Shown one piece after another: positions 1-5,926 of a stretch of 10,355 nt of DNA (position 1 is the stretch's first letter; the number at the start of each line of letters is the position of its first letter). The stretch is from an uncultured Gemmatimonadota bacterium (GTDB taxonomy: Bacteria; Gemmatimonadota; Gemmatimonadetes; Gemmatimonadales; Gemmatimonadaceae). The stretch is from positions 1 through 10,355 of the forward strand of contig CAMLDY010000090.1 of NCBI GenBank assembly GCA_946478895.1, given 5' to 3'. The position numbers were made by a program, and so were the translations under genes. The notes under the pieces were generated by a model. It was not told where the DNA came from and made no database searches. It was given only the letters and a program-made list of their open reading frames with translations.

Positions 1-312
1 CAGGGAAAGGCGGTTAGCCCGAGCGCCGATTCGGCGATGCTCGACATTCTCGAGCACAACGGCACCGATTTCATGCTCCAGCGCTACGTCGGTGGTGTGC
101 GCGCCGCGCACAAGGACGGCGAGACCGATCAGGTAAGAACCGAGTGCACGCTATGGTATCTGCGCAACCGCGTCATCGCCTGCGTGATGACAAAGGAAAA
201 TCAGGATCAGCGCTGGATCCTGGACAACGAGCCGCAGCTGACGATGGCCAACATGGGGCTCGCGATCGTCAACGCTTTTGGCGGAGTCCCGCCGGCGCCG
301 GCTACGGAGTAG
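1..312 (+). CDS. C-terminal part of a probable beta-lactamase-fold serine hydrolase (5' truncated)
   Basis: The reading frame is open from base 1 to the TAG at 310-312, about 103 residues, with no convincing start inside the window, so the gene begins to the left. The visible part ends in a pattern seen at the end of class A beta-lactamase/serine hydrolase domains: a basic His-Lys-Asp-Gly motif (codons 109-120) at the place of the Lys-Thr-Gly triad, then two predicted beta strands (LWYLRNRVIACVMTK), and a closing helix MANMGLAIVNAF. In that family the triad lines the active site opposite the nucleophilic Ser, which would lie outside the window. The Thr to Asp change makes true beta-lactam hydrolysis doubtful; a related peptidase or esterase-like hydrolase is as likely. 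The Pro/Ala tail (PPAPATE) looks like a short linker end. The gene converges on the next one with only 2 bp between stops and no visible terminator. The family call rests on fold pattern only. Confidence 0.55.
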   Translation, partial: QGKAVSPSADSAMLDILEHNGTDFMLQRYVGGVRAAHKDGETDQVRTECTLWYLRNRVIACVMTKENQDQRWILDNEPQLTMANMGLAIVNAFGGVPPAPATE

Positions 313-314
313 CG

Positions 315-674
315 CTAGATCACCCGATGCCGGCCGCTCGAGCGAGACGCGAGAGCGCGCACATCCGATGGCGTCAGCAAAGTGTCGAAGTGCGCTGAGC
401 GCTCATCATAGTGACTCAGCAATTCGCCGGCGCCGGGCGCGATGACAGCACGCTCGTAGTCGATCCCCGCGAAAGCCCGCACCGCCGCGAAATCGATGAA
501 CTGCGTGATCGTGACGAACTCGATTTCCTTGTTCGCCGCCTCGCGCCGCAGCAGATATGCGCCGAGGTAGCCGCTGATCCGATGAATGCCGGGCAACACG
601 TCAGTGCGGAGCATTGACTCGAACCTGCTGGCGTCTTCGACGTCGGTCCAGCCGTGCCAGATTCTACTAATCAT
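315..674 (-). CDS. ABM-like (antibiotic biosynthesis monooxygenase) dimeric alpha/beta-barrel protein
   Basis: A 119-residue protein that I start at the ATG at 674 because GGAGG lies 5 bases upstream; the frame also has a GTG at 695, but no ribosome site fits it. It opens with ISRIWHGWT, followed by a helix, a GYLGAYLLRR strand, an EFVTITQF strand, and then FAGIDYERAVIAPGAGELL and a DERSAHFD stretch. This order (short strand, helix, two central strands, helix, C-terminal strand with a His) is that of small ferredoxin-like ABM-domain proteins, which form dimers with a shared barrel. Members include quinone-forming monooxygenases and haem-degrading enzymes, but many have no known substrate, and no cofactor motif here decides between them. 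It has no signal peptide, so it should be cytoplasmic. It is the last gene of the minus-strand run, 24 bp after the cytochrome c stop, so co-transcription is likely. A role in turning over the dehydrogenase product or in quinone chemistry is only a guess. Confidence 0.75.
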   Translation of the reverse strand: MISRIWHGWTDVEDASRFESMLRTDVLPGIHRISGYLGAYLLRREAANKEIEFVTITQFIDFAAVRAFAGIDYERAVIAPGAGELLSHYDERSAHFDTLLTPSDVRALASRSSGRHRVI

Positions 675-679
675 GATGT

Positions 680-684
680 CCTCC
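680..684 (-). promoter_or_regulatory. Ribosome binding site deciding the start of the ABM-like gene
   Basis: The minus strand reads GGAGG followed by five bases and ATG (674-672). It sits in the 24-bp gap after the cytochrome c stop codon and selects the ATG at 674 over the upstream in-frame GTG at 695. Confidence 0.75.
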
Positions 685-698
685 AGGTACGCCACACC

Positions 699-1241
699 TC
701 AGTGGCCGGTGCGTTCTACGGTCTTGCCGGTAAAGTTCTCAGTGCTCAGGTCCTTCGACGCCAGCGAGCGCACGTACGCAGTCAGCATCCAGATCTGGTC
801 GTTGGAGATGCGCCCGCCCCACGCCGGCATTCCGTCGGGCCTACCCTGGTAGATGGACTCGAAGACCTCGCCTGGAGCGCCGCCGAAGTGCCAGCGACCG
901 TCCTGGAAGCTTGGCCCCATTGCGCCCGATCCTTCTGCACCGTGACAATCGAGGCAGTTGTAGGCGATGAAGAGCTGACCACCGGTTTTGATGGCGTCCT
1001 GATTTCCATCGTACGGGTTCCTCACTGCGACGGGAGTAACCGCGAGCGGAAACCCCGCCGGCAGATTCTCGTCATGCTGCATCAGCCGCAGACTATCGCC
1101 GGCGACCATCAGATGGCTCGTCGAGGTATCAGTTGATGCGGGTGTGCTCGATGCATTCGTCTCCGCCGGCGTTGCGACTCTCTTGCACGCGGGAAGGCAT
1201 GGCACAGCAACAGTCACTGCGGCGTACAGGTATCGGCGCAA
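699..1241 (-). CDS. Lipoprotein c-type cytochrome, probable electron acceptor of the PQQ dehydrogenase
   Basis: A 180-residue monohaem cytochrome c. The haem-attachment motif CLDCH is at residues 96-100 (around base 945-956) and the likely axial Met is in GMPAWG (Met138), as in class I cytochromes c. The N-terminus is a short basic-hydrophobic segment ending in LPAC with Cys19, a good lipobox, followed by a Thr/Ser/Ala-rich linker to about residue 45; the protein should be anchored in a membrane with its haem domain outside the cytoplasm. Start choice: the frame first has a TTG at 1259 and then a TTG at 1241; the latter has AGGGG 7 bases upstream and gives the better signal peptide, so I use it, but 1259 is possible. 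It lies downstream of the PQQ dehydrogenase gene on the same strand, a classic pairing in which electrons from PQQH2 pass to the cytochrome and on to an oxidase. The gap of 272-290 bp to that gene is unusually long for this run. Confidence 0.88.
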   Translation of the reverse strand: MRRYLYAAVTVAVPCLPACKRVATPAETNASSTPASTDTSTSHLMVAGDSLRLMQHDENLPAGFPLAVTPVAVRNPYDGNQDAIKTGGQLFIAYNCLDCHGAEGSGAMGPSFQDGRWHFGGAPGEVFESIYQGRPDGMPAWGGRISNDQIWMLTAYVRSLASKDLSTENFTGKTVERTGH

Positions 1242-1259
1242 TCTGGCACCCCTAGTCAA

Positions 1260-1531
1260 AAAGGCGGCAGGTGGGAGACATGGTCAGAGGCACAGGTGTC
1301 AGTTTATCCGGCGCATTCCATAGTGGCGTGACACAGCGAGAATGCGAGTAGAAAAACTGTTACCAGAGCATCTCTGCGCATTCTCGCCCACCTGCCACCT
1401 TCTTGACTGTGGATGCCAGCCGCCGGCGGCCACCCAGAATCCACGCCACCCATTCCGCATTTCGTAGTCAGTCTCTTGTCCTCAATCAATCCGCAATCAA
1501 CAATGCAGTTGGTCCGAGCCCTCGATCCGCC
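1260..1531 (-). other. Long gap inside the dehydrogenase-cytochrome run
   Basis: This is the longest stretch without a well-supported gene. Apart from the micro-ORF at 1304-1381 it holds a perfect 12-bp palindrome GCCGCCGGCGGC (1419-1430) without a following T-run, so not a standard terminator, and no promoter that I would defend for the cytochrome gene. The rest of the run has gaps of 9-24 bp, so this gap suggests either a separate promoter for the cytochrome or a lost gene. Confidence 0.4.
1304..1381 (-). CDS. Possible 25-residue signal-peptide-like micro-ORF (uncertain)
   Basis: Between the PQQ dehydrogenase and cytochrome c genes, the minus strand carries an ATG at 1381 preceded by AGGTGG with a 6-base spacer, a credible ribosome site. 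The ORF runs 25 codons to TAA at 1304. The product starts MRRDAL, has a hydrophobic core VTVFLLAFSL and ends with two Cys (CHATMECAG), so it resembles a cut-off export signal or a single-span microprotein. It could be a real small membrane peptide, a leader ORF affecting the cytochrome gene 62 bp downstream, the remnant of a decayed exported protein, or chance. The frame stays open upstream to an ATG at 1489, but that longer version has no ribosome site and reads as non-coding. Family not recognised. Confidence 0.25.
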   Translation of the reverse strand: MRRDALVTVFLLAFSLCHATMECAG

Positions 1532-3397
1532 CTAGAGTGAGAACACGAACAACTCTCCTCCCCAGCTCGTCCACCGGCTGATGTCCGGCAGCGTGGTCCC
1601 ACGCTCGCGGACGTCGTACGGCAGATTCGCCGCGACGTCGCCCGCGATGAGCAGGCCCATGTCTCCGCCAATCCCTGCATAAATCGCGACATACTGTTTT
1701 CCGTCGGGACCAGTGTAGGTGACCGGATTGCCGACCACCCCTGAGCCGACCTTGAACCGCCAGAGGACCTTACCGCTCCGCGCATCTACGGCCTTGAACC
1801 AGCCGTCGAGGGTGCCGTAGAAAACGACCCCGCCCGCTGTCGCGAGCGCGCCGCCCCACACCGGATACGGCTCCTTGATGCCCCACACTTTTTTGCCCGT
1901 GGTCGCATCCCAGGCAATGAACTCGCCGCGATAGCCACCCGGTCCACCTTTTTCCGGCGCGTTGCCGCCGATGAACGGTGTGCCGGCGATGTAAGTCACC
2001 GCGCGCGCCTGAAAATCCATGCAAAGGTTGTTGGTTGGCACGTAGAACAGCCCGGTCTGCGGTGAGAAGGCGGCCGGCTGCTGATTCTTGCCGCCCTCGA
2101 GACTCGGGCAGATGTCCTGGACGTTCTTGTCCTGCGCCGTCTTCTTGGTCTCGACGACTTTCGGGCGACCGGTCGCCAGATCGATCCCCGTCGACCAGTT
2201 CATAGGCACGAACGGCTCGGCGAGAATCACCTCGCCCGTTGCGCGATCGATGGTGTAGGCGAAGCCGTTGCGGTCGAAGTGAACAAGGACTTTGCGCTCG
2301 CTGCCTTTGATCGCCAGGTCGACGAGGATGTTCTCGTTGACGGCGTCATAGTCCCACATGTCGTGCGGCGTCACCTGGAATGCCCACACCAGCTCGCCGG
2401 TATCGGCGTCGCGCGCCAGAATCGACGCCGTCCACTTGTTGTCACCGATGCGCTGATTCTCGTTCCACGGCCCGGGGTTGCTGGTCCCGTGATAGATGAG
2501 ATTGAGCGCCGGATCGTAGGAGATCCATCCCCACACCGCGCCCCCACCGGTCTTCCAGGTGTCGCCCGGCCATGACGTAACGCCTAGATCCTTGCCGCGA
2601 TCGTGGGCGTAGAACGTCTTCATCTTCGGTCCGACCTTGACGTCCTTATCAGGGCCGATGTTGTAGGCGCGCCAGACCTCTCTGCCCGTCGGGGCATCGA
2701 GCGCCGCGATCCAGCCGCGCACACCCATCTCGCCACCGCTCGAGCCGACGATGACTTTGCCCTTCACGACTATCGGCGCCATGGTGATGGTTTCGCCGCG
2801 CGACAAGTCGCCCATCTTCGTGCGCCACACCTGCTTTCCGGTCGCGGCGTCGACCGCGATGGTGTGTCCGTCGAGCAGATTGTAGAAGATCTTGCCGTCG
2901 GCGTACGCCGCGCCGCGATTGACCACATCGCAACACGCGCGACCGATCGCCTGCTGTGCGTTCTCCGGCCGAAACTTCCATTTGAGCGGCTGCCCCGTCT
3001 GGGCAAGATCGATCGCGTACGAGACGTTCGGATACGGAGTCACCACGTACATCGTGTTGCCGACGACGAGCGGCTGGCCTTCGTGGCCGCGCAGCACTCC
3101 CGTCGAGAACGCCCAGGCGACCTTGAGATTCGCAACGTTCTGCGGCGTGATCGAAGCGAGCGAACTGAATCGCGAGCTCGCGTAATCTCCCGCCGGCATT
3201 TGCCACTCTCCGGCAGGTCCGGCGTGTGCCACCGCGATGCGGGCTCCCGAAACGGCGCCCGCGCCCGTCGCCGCCGACGATGTTGCTTGCGGCTCGGCGG
3301 TCGACGAGGAATCAGAGTCCCGCGCCGCGCCGCTGCCATTGCAGGCGATTGCCGTCAACGCGATTGCAGCGGTTGTTGAGATGCGCATCATCGACAT
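1532..3397 (-). CDS. Lipoprotein PQQ-dependent alcohol dehydrogenase, lanthanide-type (XoxF/PedH-like active site)
   Basis: A 621-residue quinoprotein of the methanol/ethanol dehydrogenase family, close to the family's usual 600. It oxidises a primary alcohol (methanol, ethanol or a larger one) to the aldehyde using PQQ, outside the cytoplasm. Visible hallmarks: the vicinal disulfide Cys155-Cys156 in ACCDVVNRG; metal ligands Glu223 (SGGEMGVRG), Asn307 (TSNPGPWN) and Asp349 in TPHDMWDYD; and Arg376 in HFDRNG. Repeated tryptophan-docking motifs (for example AVDAATGKQVWR at 181-192, ALDAPTGREVWR, RDADTGELVWAF, AWDATTGKKVW, AVDARSGKVLWRF) mark an eight-bladed propeller. Asp351, two residues after the catalytic Asp, is the extra ligand known from lanthanide-dependent members; calcium MxaF has Ala there. 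The N-terminus carries a basic-hydrophobic signal ending AIAC (Cys19) and a long Ser/Ala/Thr linker to about residue 60, suggesting a membrane-anchored enzyme, unlike soluble XoxF. The start codon is one of three clustered ATGs (3397, 3391, 3388), 9 bp after the preceding stop, so translation is probably coupled. Substrate unknown. Confidence 0.93.
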   Translation of the reverse strand: MSMMRISTTAAIALTAIACNGSGAARDSDSSSTAEPQATSSAATGAGAVSGARIAVAHAGPAGEWQMPAGDYASSRFSSLASITPQNVANLKVAWAFSTGVLRGHEGQPLVVGNTMYVVTPYPNVSYAIDLAQTGQPLKWKFRPENAQQAIGRACCDVVNRGAAYADGKIFYNLLDGHTIAVDAATGKQVWRTKMGDLSRGETITMAPIVVKGKVIVGSSGGEMGVRGWIAALDAPTGREVWRAYNIGPDKDVKVGPKMKTFYAHDRGKDLGVTSWPGDTWKTGGGAVWGWISYDPALNLIYHGTSNPGPWNENQRIGDNKWTASILARDADTGELVWAFQVTPHDMWDYDAVNENILVDLAIKGSERKVLVHFDRNGFAYTIDRATGEVILAEPFVPMNWSTGIDLATGRPKVVETKKTAQDKNVQDICPSLEGGKNQQPAAFSPQTGLFYVPTNNLCMDFQARAVTYIAGTPFIGGNAPEKGGPGGYRGEFIAWDATTGKKVWGIKEPYPVWGGALATAGGVVFYGTLDGWFKAVDARSGKVLWRFKVGSGVVGNPVTYTGPDGKQYVAIYAGIGGDMGLLIAGDVAANLPYDVRERGTTLPDISRWTSWGGELFVFSL

Positions 3398-3406
3398 CGG
3401 CTCGAG

Positions 3407-3898
3407 CTACCGGCGCGCGGGAATCAGATAGTCCTGCGCGGCGATCATCTGCCACTGCCCGTTCCGACGCTGCCAGGTGTCGGTGAATCGGTACCTTCGA
3501 TCGAAGTTGCTTCCGCTGCCACGACCGCGGAGATGGAGGATGCCGGTGATGACCTGCACATCGCCGAAGTCGTGCGCTTGCATTCCCTCGTTACGCGCCC
3601 ACGTGACCCGATCGGGGCCGGTCACGCTCCTGATCACATCGTCGCGGCTCATGAGCTGCGCGTTTTCCGTGTAAACGAAGTTGGGCGCGAGCAATCGCTC
3701 GAAGGTCTGTGCATCGCGTTTTACCACGGCCGTCGTCCACTGATCCTCGAGCTTGATCGGAAGTGGCGGATTCGGTCGCGGAACGGGACGCGCACTGGTC
3801 GGCGCCGGAGCCTGCGGCGCTGGAACACCACGCGTCTGCGCGCCAAGGGGTGCAGACGCCGCCATCAGCAGTATCAGCGCAACCGAAGTGTTCGTCAT
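3407..3898 (-). CDS. Exported NTF2-like (SnoaL/DUF4440-type) protein
   Basis: A 163-residue protein started at ATG 3898; a TTG at 3913 in the same frame would add five residues but spoil the signal sequence. The N-terminus TNTSVALILLMAASAPLGAQ is a clear signal peptide, probably cut after Ala20, followed by a Pro/Ala/Arg linker to about residue 48. The rest fits the NTF2-like cone fold: helix EDQWTTAVVKRDAQTFERLLAPNFVYTE, the turn with MSRDDVIRSVTG, then antiparallel strands DVQVITGILHLRG, RRYRFTDTWQRRNGQWQMIAAQDY. Such domains bind small hydrophobic ligands or catalyse isomerase/lyase steps, and many are of unknown role. No catalytic pair can be assigned here. It lies 23 bp after the methyltransferase gene and 9 bp before the PQQ dehydrogenase, so it is almost certainly co-transcribed and would sit in the periplasm with the dehydrogenase. 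Ligand binding or help with the quinoprotein is inference. Confidence 0.8.
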   Translation of the reverse strand: MTNTSVALILLMAASAPLGAQTRGVPAPQAPAPTSARPVPRPNPPLPIKLEDQWTTAVVKRDAQTFERLLAPNFVYTENAQLMSRDDVIRSVTGPDRVTWARNEGMQAHDFGDVQVITGILHLRGRGSGSNFDRRYRFTDTWQRRNGQWQMIAAQDYLIPARR

Positions 3899-3921
3899 GA
3901 TTTCTCGTCTCAAATGCGCTG

Positions 3922-4518
3922 TCAGATTACGTAAGGAATGAAGCGCTTCCGCGCTTTCATGAAATCCCGGTACGGCTCGCCGATCGTCTCGGCGAGAGCG
4001 CGCTCCTCGATGGTGACGCGATACCAGTAAGTCAGCATCGATCCCGCGATTAACAGGATCAGGCTCACCCAGTTGCCGAGCGCGAAACCGATTCCACTGA
4101 ACATCATCATGCCGGCGGTATACGACGGATGCCTGACGAGACGGTATGGGCCGGTTTGAATGACCGGTTGATCACTGTGCGCCCGGACGTCGCCGGTGAA
4201 GTATTCGCCGAGCGTTCTGAAGCAATACCTTCTGAGCATACTGCCGAGCAGTATCAGCGAGATGCCTACGGCGAACAGCGGCAGCTGAATGCGCGCCGGG
4301 ACCATCCATGATCGGACAAACGAAAGTGGAAAGGCGAGAAACAATGCGATCCACATTCCACCGAGCAGTACCTGGAGGGAGCCCCCGTCCCTCGACGCTT
4401 CACCGGTCCTTACGTTCCTGACACCACCGGTGACGATCCGCCATTCGGGTACGAACGCCCAGACGTAAACCGCCCAGAACACCAGCGCATACGGCCAGGT
4501 AAAAGGCAGCGGTCTCAT
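3922..4518 (-). CDS. Membrane methyltransferase of the isoprenylcysteine carboxyl methyltransferase / phospholipid methyltransferase family
   Basis: A 198-residue integral membrane protein when started at ATG 4518 (MRPLPFTWPYALVFW). An in-frame ATG at 4575 would add 19 polar residues and would overlap the divergent gene, so I reject it. Hydrophobic segments lie at about 8-24, 50-68, 78-94, 133-148 and 150-165. The family signature is clear: GEYFTGDV, then TGPYRLVRHPSYTAGMM (122-138), where the Arg-His-Pro-x-Tyr part binds S-adenosylmethionine, and the C-terminal EERALAETIGEPYRDFMKARKRFIPYVI-type ending with paired Glu (171-172) and Tyr183. Eukaryotic ICMT methylates prenylated protein C-termini; bacterial relatives methylate lipids or unknown substrates. 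It is the first gene of the minus-strand run leading to the PQQ dehydrogenase, 23 bp before the NTF2-like gene. Its substrate and its link to the dehydrogenase are unknown. Confidence 0.88.
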   Translation of the reverse strand: MRPLPFTWPYALVFWAVYVWAFVPEWRIVTGGVRNVRTGEASRDGGSLQVLLGGMWIALFLAFPLSFVRSWMVPARIQLPLFAVGISLILLGSMLRRYCFRTLGEYFTGDVRAHSDQPVIQTGPYRLVRHPSYTAGMMMFSGIGFALGNWVSLILLIAGSMLTYWYRVTIEERALAETIGEPYRDFMKARKRFIPYVI

Positions 4519-4559
4519 GCTGGTTAAATAGCACCAATATTGCCCATCCGCCAACATCG
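4519..4559. promoter_or_regulatory. Divergent intergenic region with a possible leaderless promoter for the minus-strand cluster
   Basis: Only 41 bp separate the starts of the methyltransferase (-) and MFS (+) genes. On the minus strand, TTGGCG (4554-4549), an 18-bp spacer and TATTTA (4530-4525) lie 6 bp before the ATG at 4518, which would place the transcript start at or next to the ATG; no Shine-Dalgarno sequence is present, in keeping with a leaderless message. On the plus strand I see neither a ribosome site nor a convincing -35/-10 pair for the MFS gene. The match to sigma-70 boxes is modest and the phylum's consensus may differ. Confidence 0.35.
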
Positions 4560-5876
4560 ATGACCGCCCCGCCACAGCAGCGCGCGTCCGCTCGCAAGCC
4601 GCTGCATCTCACCCGAGCTCTTCAGCACCGAAACTACCGTCTGTTCTTCAGCGGGCAGACCGTTTCGCTGGTCGGAACCTGGATCACCCGCATTGCCACC
4701 AGCTGGCTCGTCTACCGGCTCACTGGCTCGGTTTTCCTGCTCGGCATCGTCGGCTTTTTCGGTCAGATCCCGACGCTCGTTCTCGCGCCATTCGCGGGCG
4801 TTCTGGTCGATCGCTGGAATCGGCATCGCATTCTCGTCATAACCCAGGTGCTGTCGATGCTGCAATCGGTCGGGCTGGCGGTGCTCACCTTTGCTGGAAT
4901 CATCACCGTCACCGACATCCTGTTGCTCCAGCTGGCGCAGGGGATGATCAATGCCTTCGACACTCCAGCGCGTCAGGCGTTCGTCGTCGAGATGGTGGAG
5001 GATCGGGCCGATCTGCCGAACGCGATCGCGCTCAACTCATCGATGGTCAACGCGAGCCGCATTGTGGGGCCTTCCATCGGCGGAGTGCTCATCGCCGCGT
5101 TTGGCGAGGGGTGGTGCTTTGCTCTAGACGCCATTTCGTACATCGCTGTGCTGGCGTCTCTGCTCGCGATGCGCGTCGAGGAGCGTCCGGCGCGCGCCAC
5201 CAAGACCGCTGTTCTCCACGACCTGGCCGCTGGGTTTCGGTACGTCGGCAGCTTCGCGCCAACGCGCGACTCACTGCTTCTCGTTGCGCTCGTCGCGACG
5301 ATGGGGATGCCGTACACCGTGCTGATGCCGGCGATTGCCGCTGCCGTTCTCCACGGCGGTGCCCACACTCTCGGCTATCTGATGACCGCATCGGGTGTCG
5401 GCGCTCTCGTCGGCGCGCTTTACCTGGCGTCGCGCCGGTCGGTGCTCGGACTCGGGCGCGCCATCGTCGTTGCCACGATCACCTTCGGGCTTGGATTGAT
5501 CGCATTCTCGTTATCGCACCACACATGGCTGTCGCTGCTCATTCTGCCTTTCGTCGGCGGAGGCATGATGGTGGAGATGGCCTCTACCAATACCATTCTT
5601 CAGACTATCGTATCGGACGACATGCGCGGGCGGGTGATGTCGTTCTACGCCATGGCCTTCCTCGGCACGGCACCGCTGGGCAGCCTGCTGGCTGGATCTC
5701 TGGCGGCGCACATCGGTCCGATGGAGACCGTGATGTTCGGCGGTTTCGCGTGCGTGATCGGAGGCACAGTCTTCGCGCTGCGACTGCCGCGGCTGCGCGA
5801 CCACGTCAGGCCGATCTACGTCGAGCGGGGAATCCTGGCCGCCGCTGAGATCGAGGGAGGCTCGAAATCGCTGTGA
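4560..5876 (+). CDS. MFS exporter of the EntS-like (MFS_3, drug:H+ antiporter-3) family
   Basis: A 438-residue major facilitator, the usual length for this family, with about 10-12 hydrophobic segments. The start is supported by the family-typical opening LTRALQHRNYRLFFSGQTVSLVGTW (residues 17-41). The loop between helices 2 and 3 has the MFS signature A form GVLVDRWNRHR (80-90). The stretch DTPARQAFVVEMV (134-146) followed by DLPNAIALNSSMVNASRIVGPSIGGVL is diagnostic of the MFS_3 group, which includes the enterobactin exporter EntS and many uncharacterised drug or siderophore exporters driven by the proton gradient. It sits in the inner membrane. It is divergent from the methyltransferase gene and 50 bp upstream of the coiled-coil gene on the same strand. 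Nothing in the window (no siderophore genes) fixes the substrate. No Shine-Dalgarno is evident before the ATG. Confidence 0.92.
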   Translation: MTAPPQQRASARKPLHLTRALQHRNYRLFFSGQTVSLVGTWITRIATSWLVYRLTGSVFLLGIVGFFGQIPTLVLAPFAGVLVDRWNRHRILVITQVLSMLQSVGLAVLTFAGIITVTDILLLQLAQGMINAFDTPARQAFVVEMVEDRADLPNAIALNSSMVNASRIVGPSIGGVLIAAFGEGWCFALDAISYIAVLASLLAMRVEERPARATKTAVLHDLAAGFRYVGSFAPTRDSLLLVALVATMGMPYTVLMPAIAAAVLHGGAHTLGYLMTASGVGALVGALYLASRRSVLGLGRAIVVATITFGLGLIAFSLSHHTWLSLLILPFVGGGMMVEMASTNTILQTIVSDDMRGRVMSFYAMAFLGTAPLGSLLAGSLAAHIGPMETVMFGGFACVIGGTVFALRLPRLRDHVRPIYVERGILAAAEIEGGSKSL

Positions 5877-5926
5877 ATGATTGCGCGCCCGATTCTTTCG
5901 CGTTCAAATTGAAGCAGCTTTGATCA

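Noticed and set aside
654..1136. Plus-strand open frame of 160 codons
   Set aside because: Antisense to the cytochrome c gene, whose haem motif and lipobox are unmistakable; no domain pattern in the plus-strand product.
1419..1430. Perfect palindrome GCCGCCGGCGGC as a terminator or operator
   Set aside because: No loop and no T-run on either side; GC-only palindromes of this kind arise easily in this base composition.
1382..1489. Upstream extension of the micro-ORF to an ATG at 1489 (61 codons in all)
   Set aside because: No ribosome site at 1489 and the added residues look non-coding; only the 25-codon version has a placed AGGTGG.
2603..3379. Plus-strand open frame of 258 codons
   Set aside because: It lies wholly antisense to the well-supported PQQ dehydrogenase; its product is Arg/Asp/His-rich with no domain pattern, as expected for a shadow frame in GC-rich DNA.
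5111..5848. Plus-strand open frame of 245 codons within the MFS gene
   Set aside because: Shifted frame inside a clear membrane transporter; the product is almost only Arg, Ala, Asp, His and Gly.
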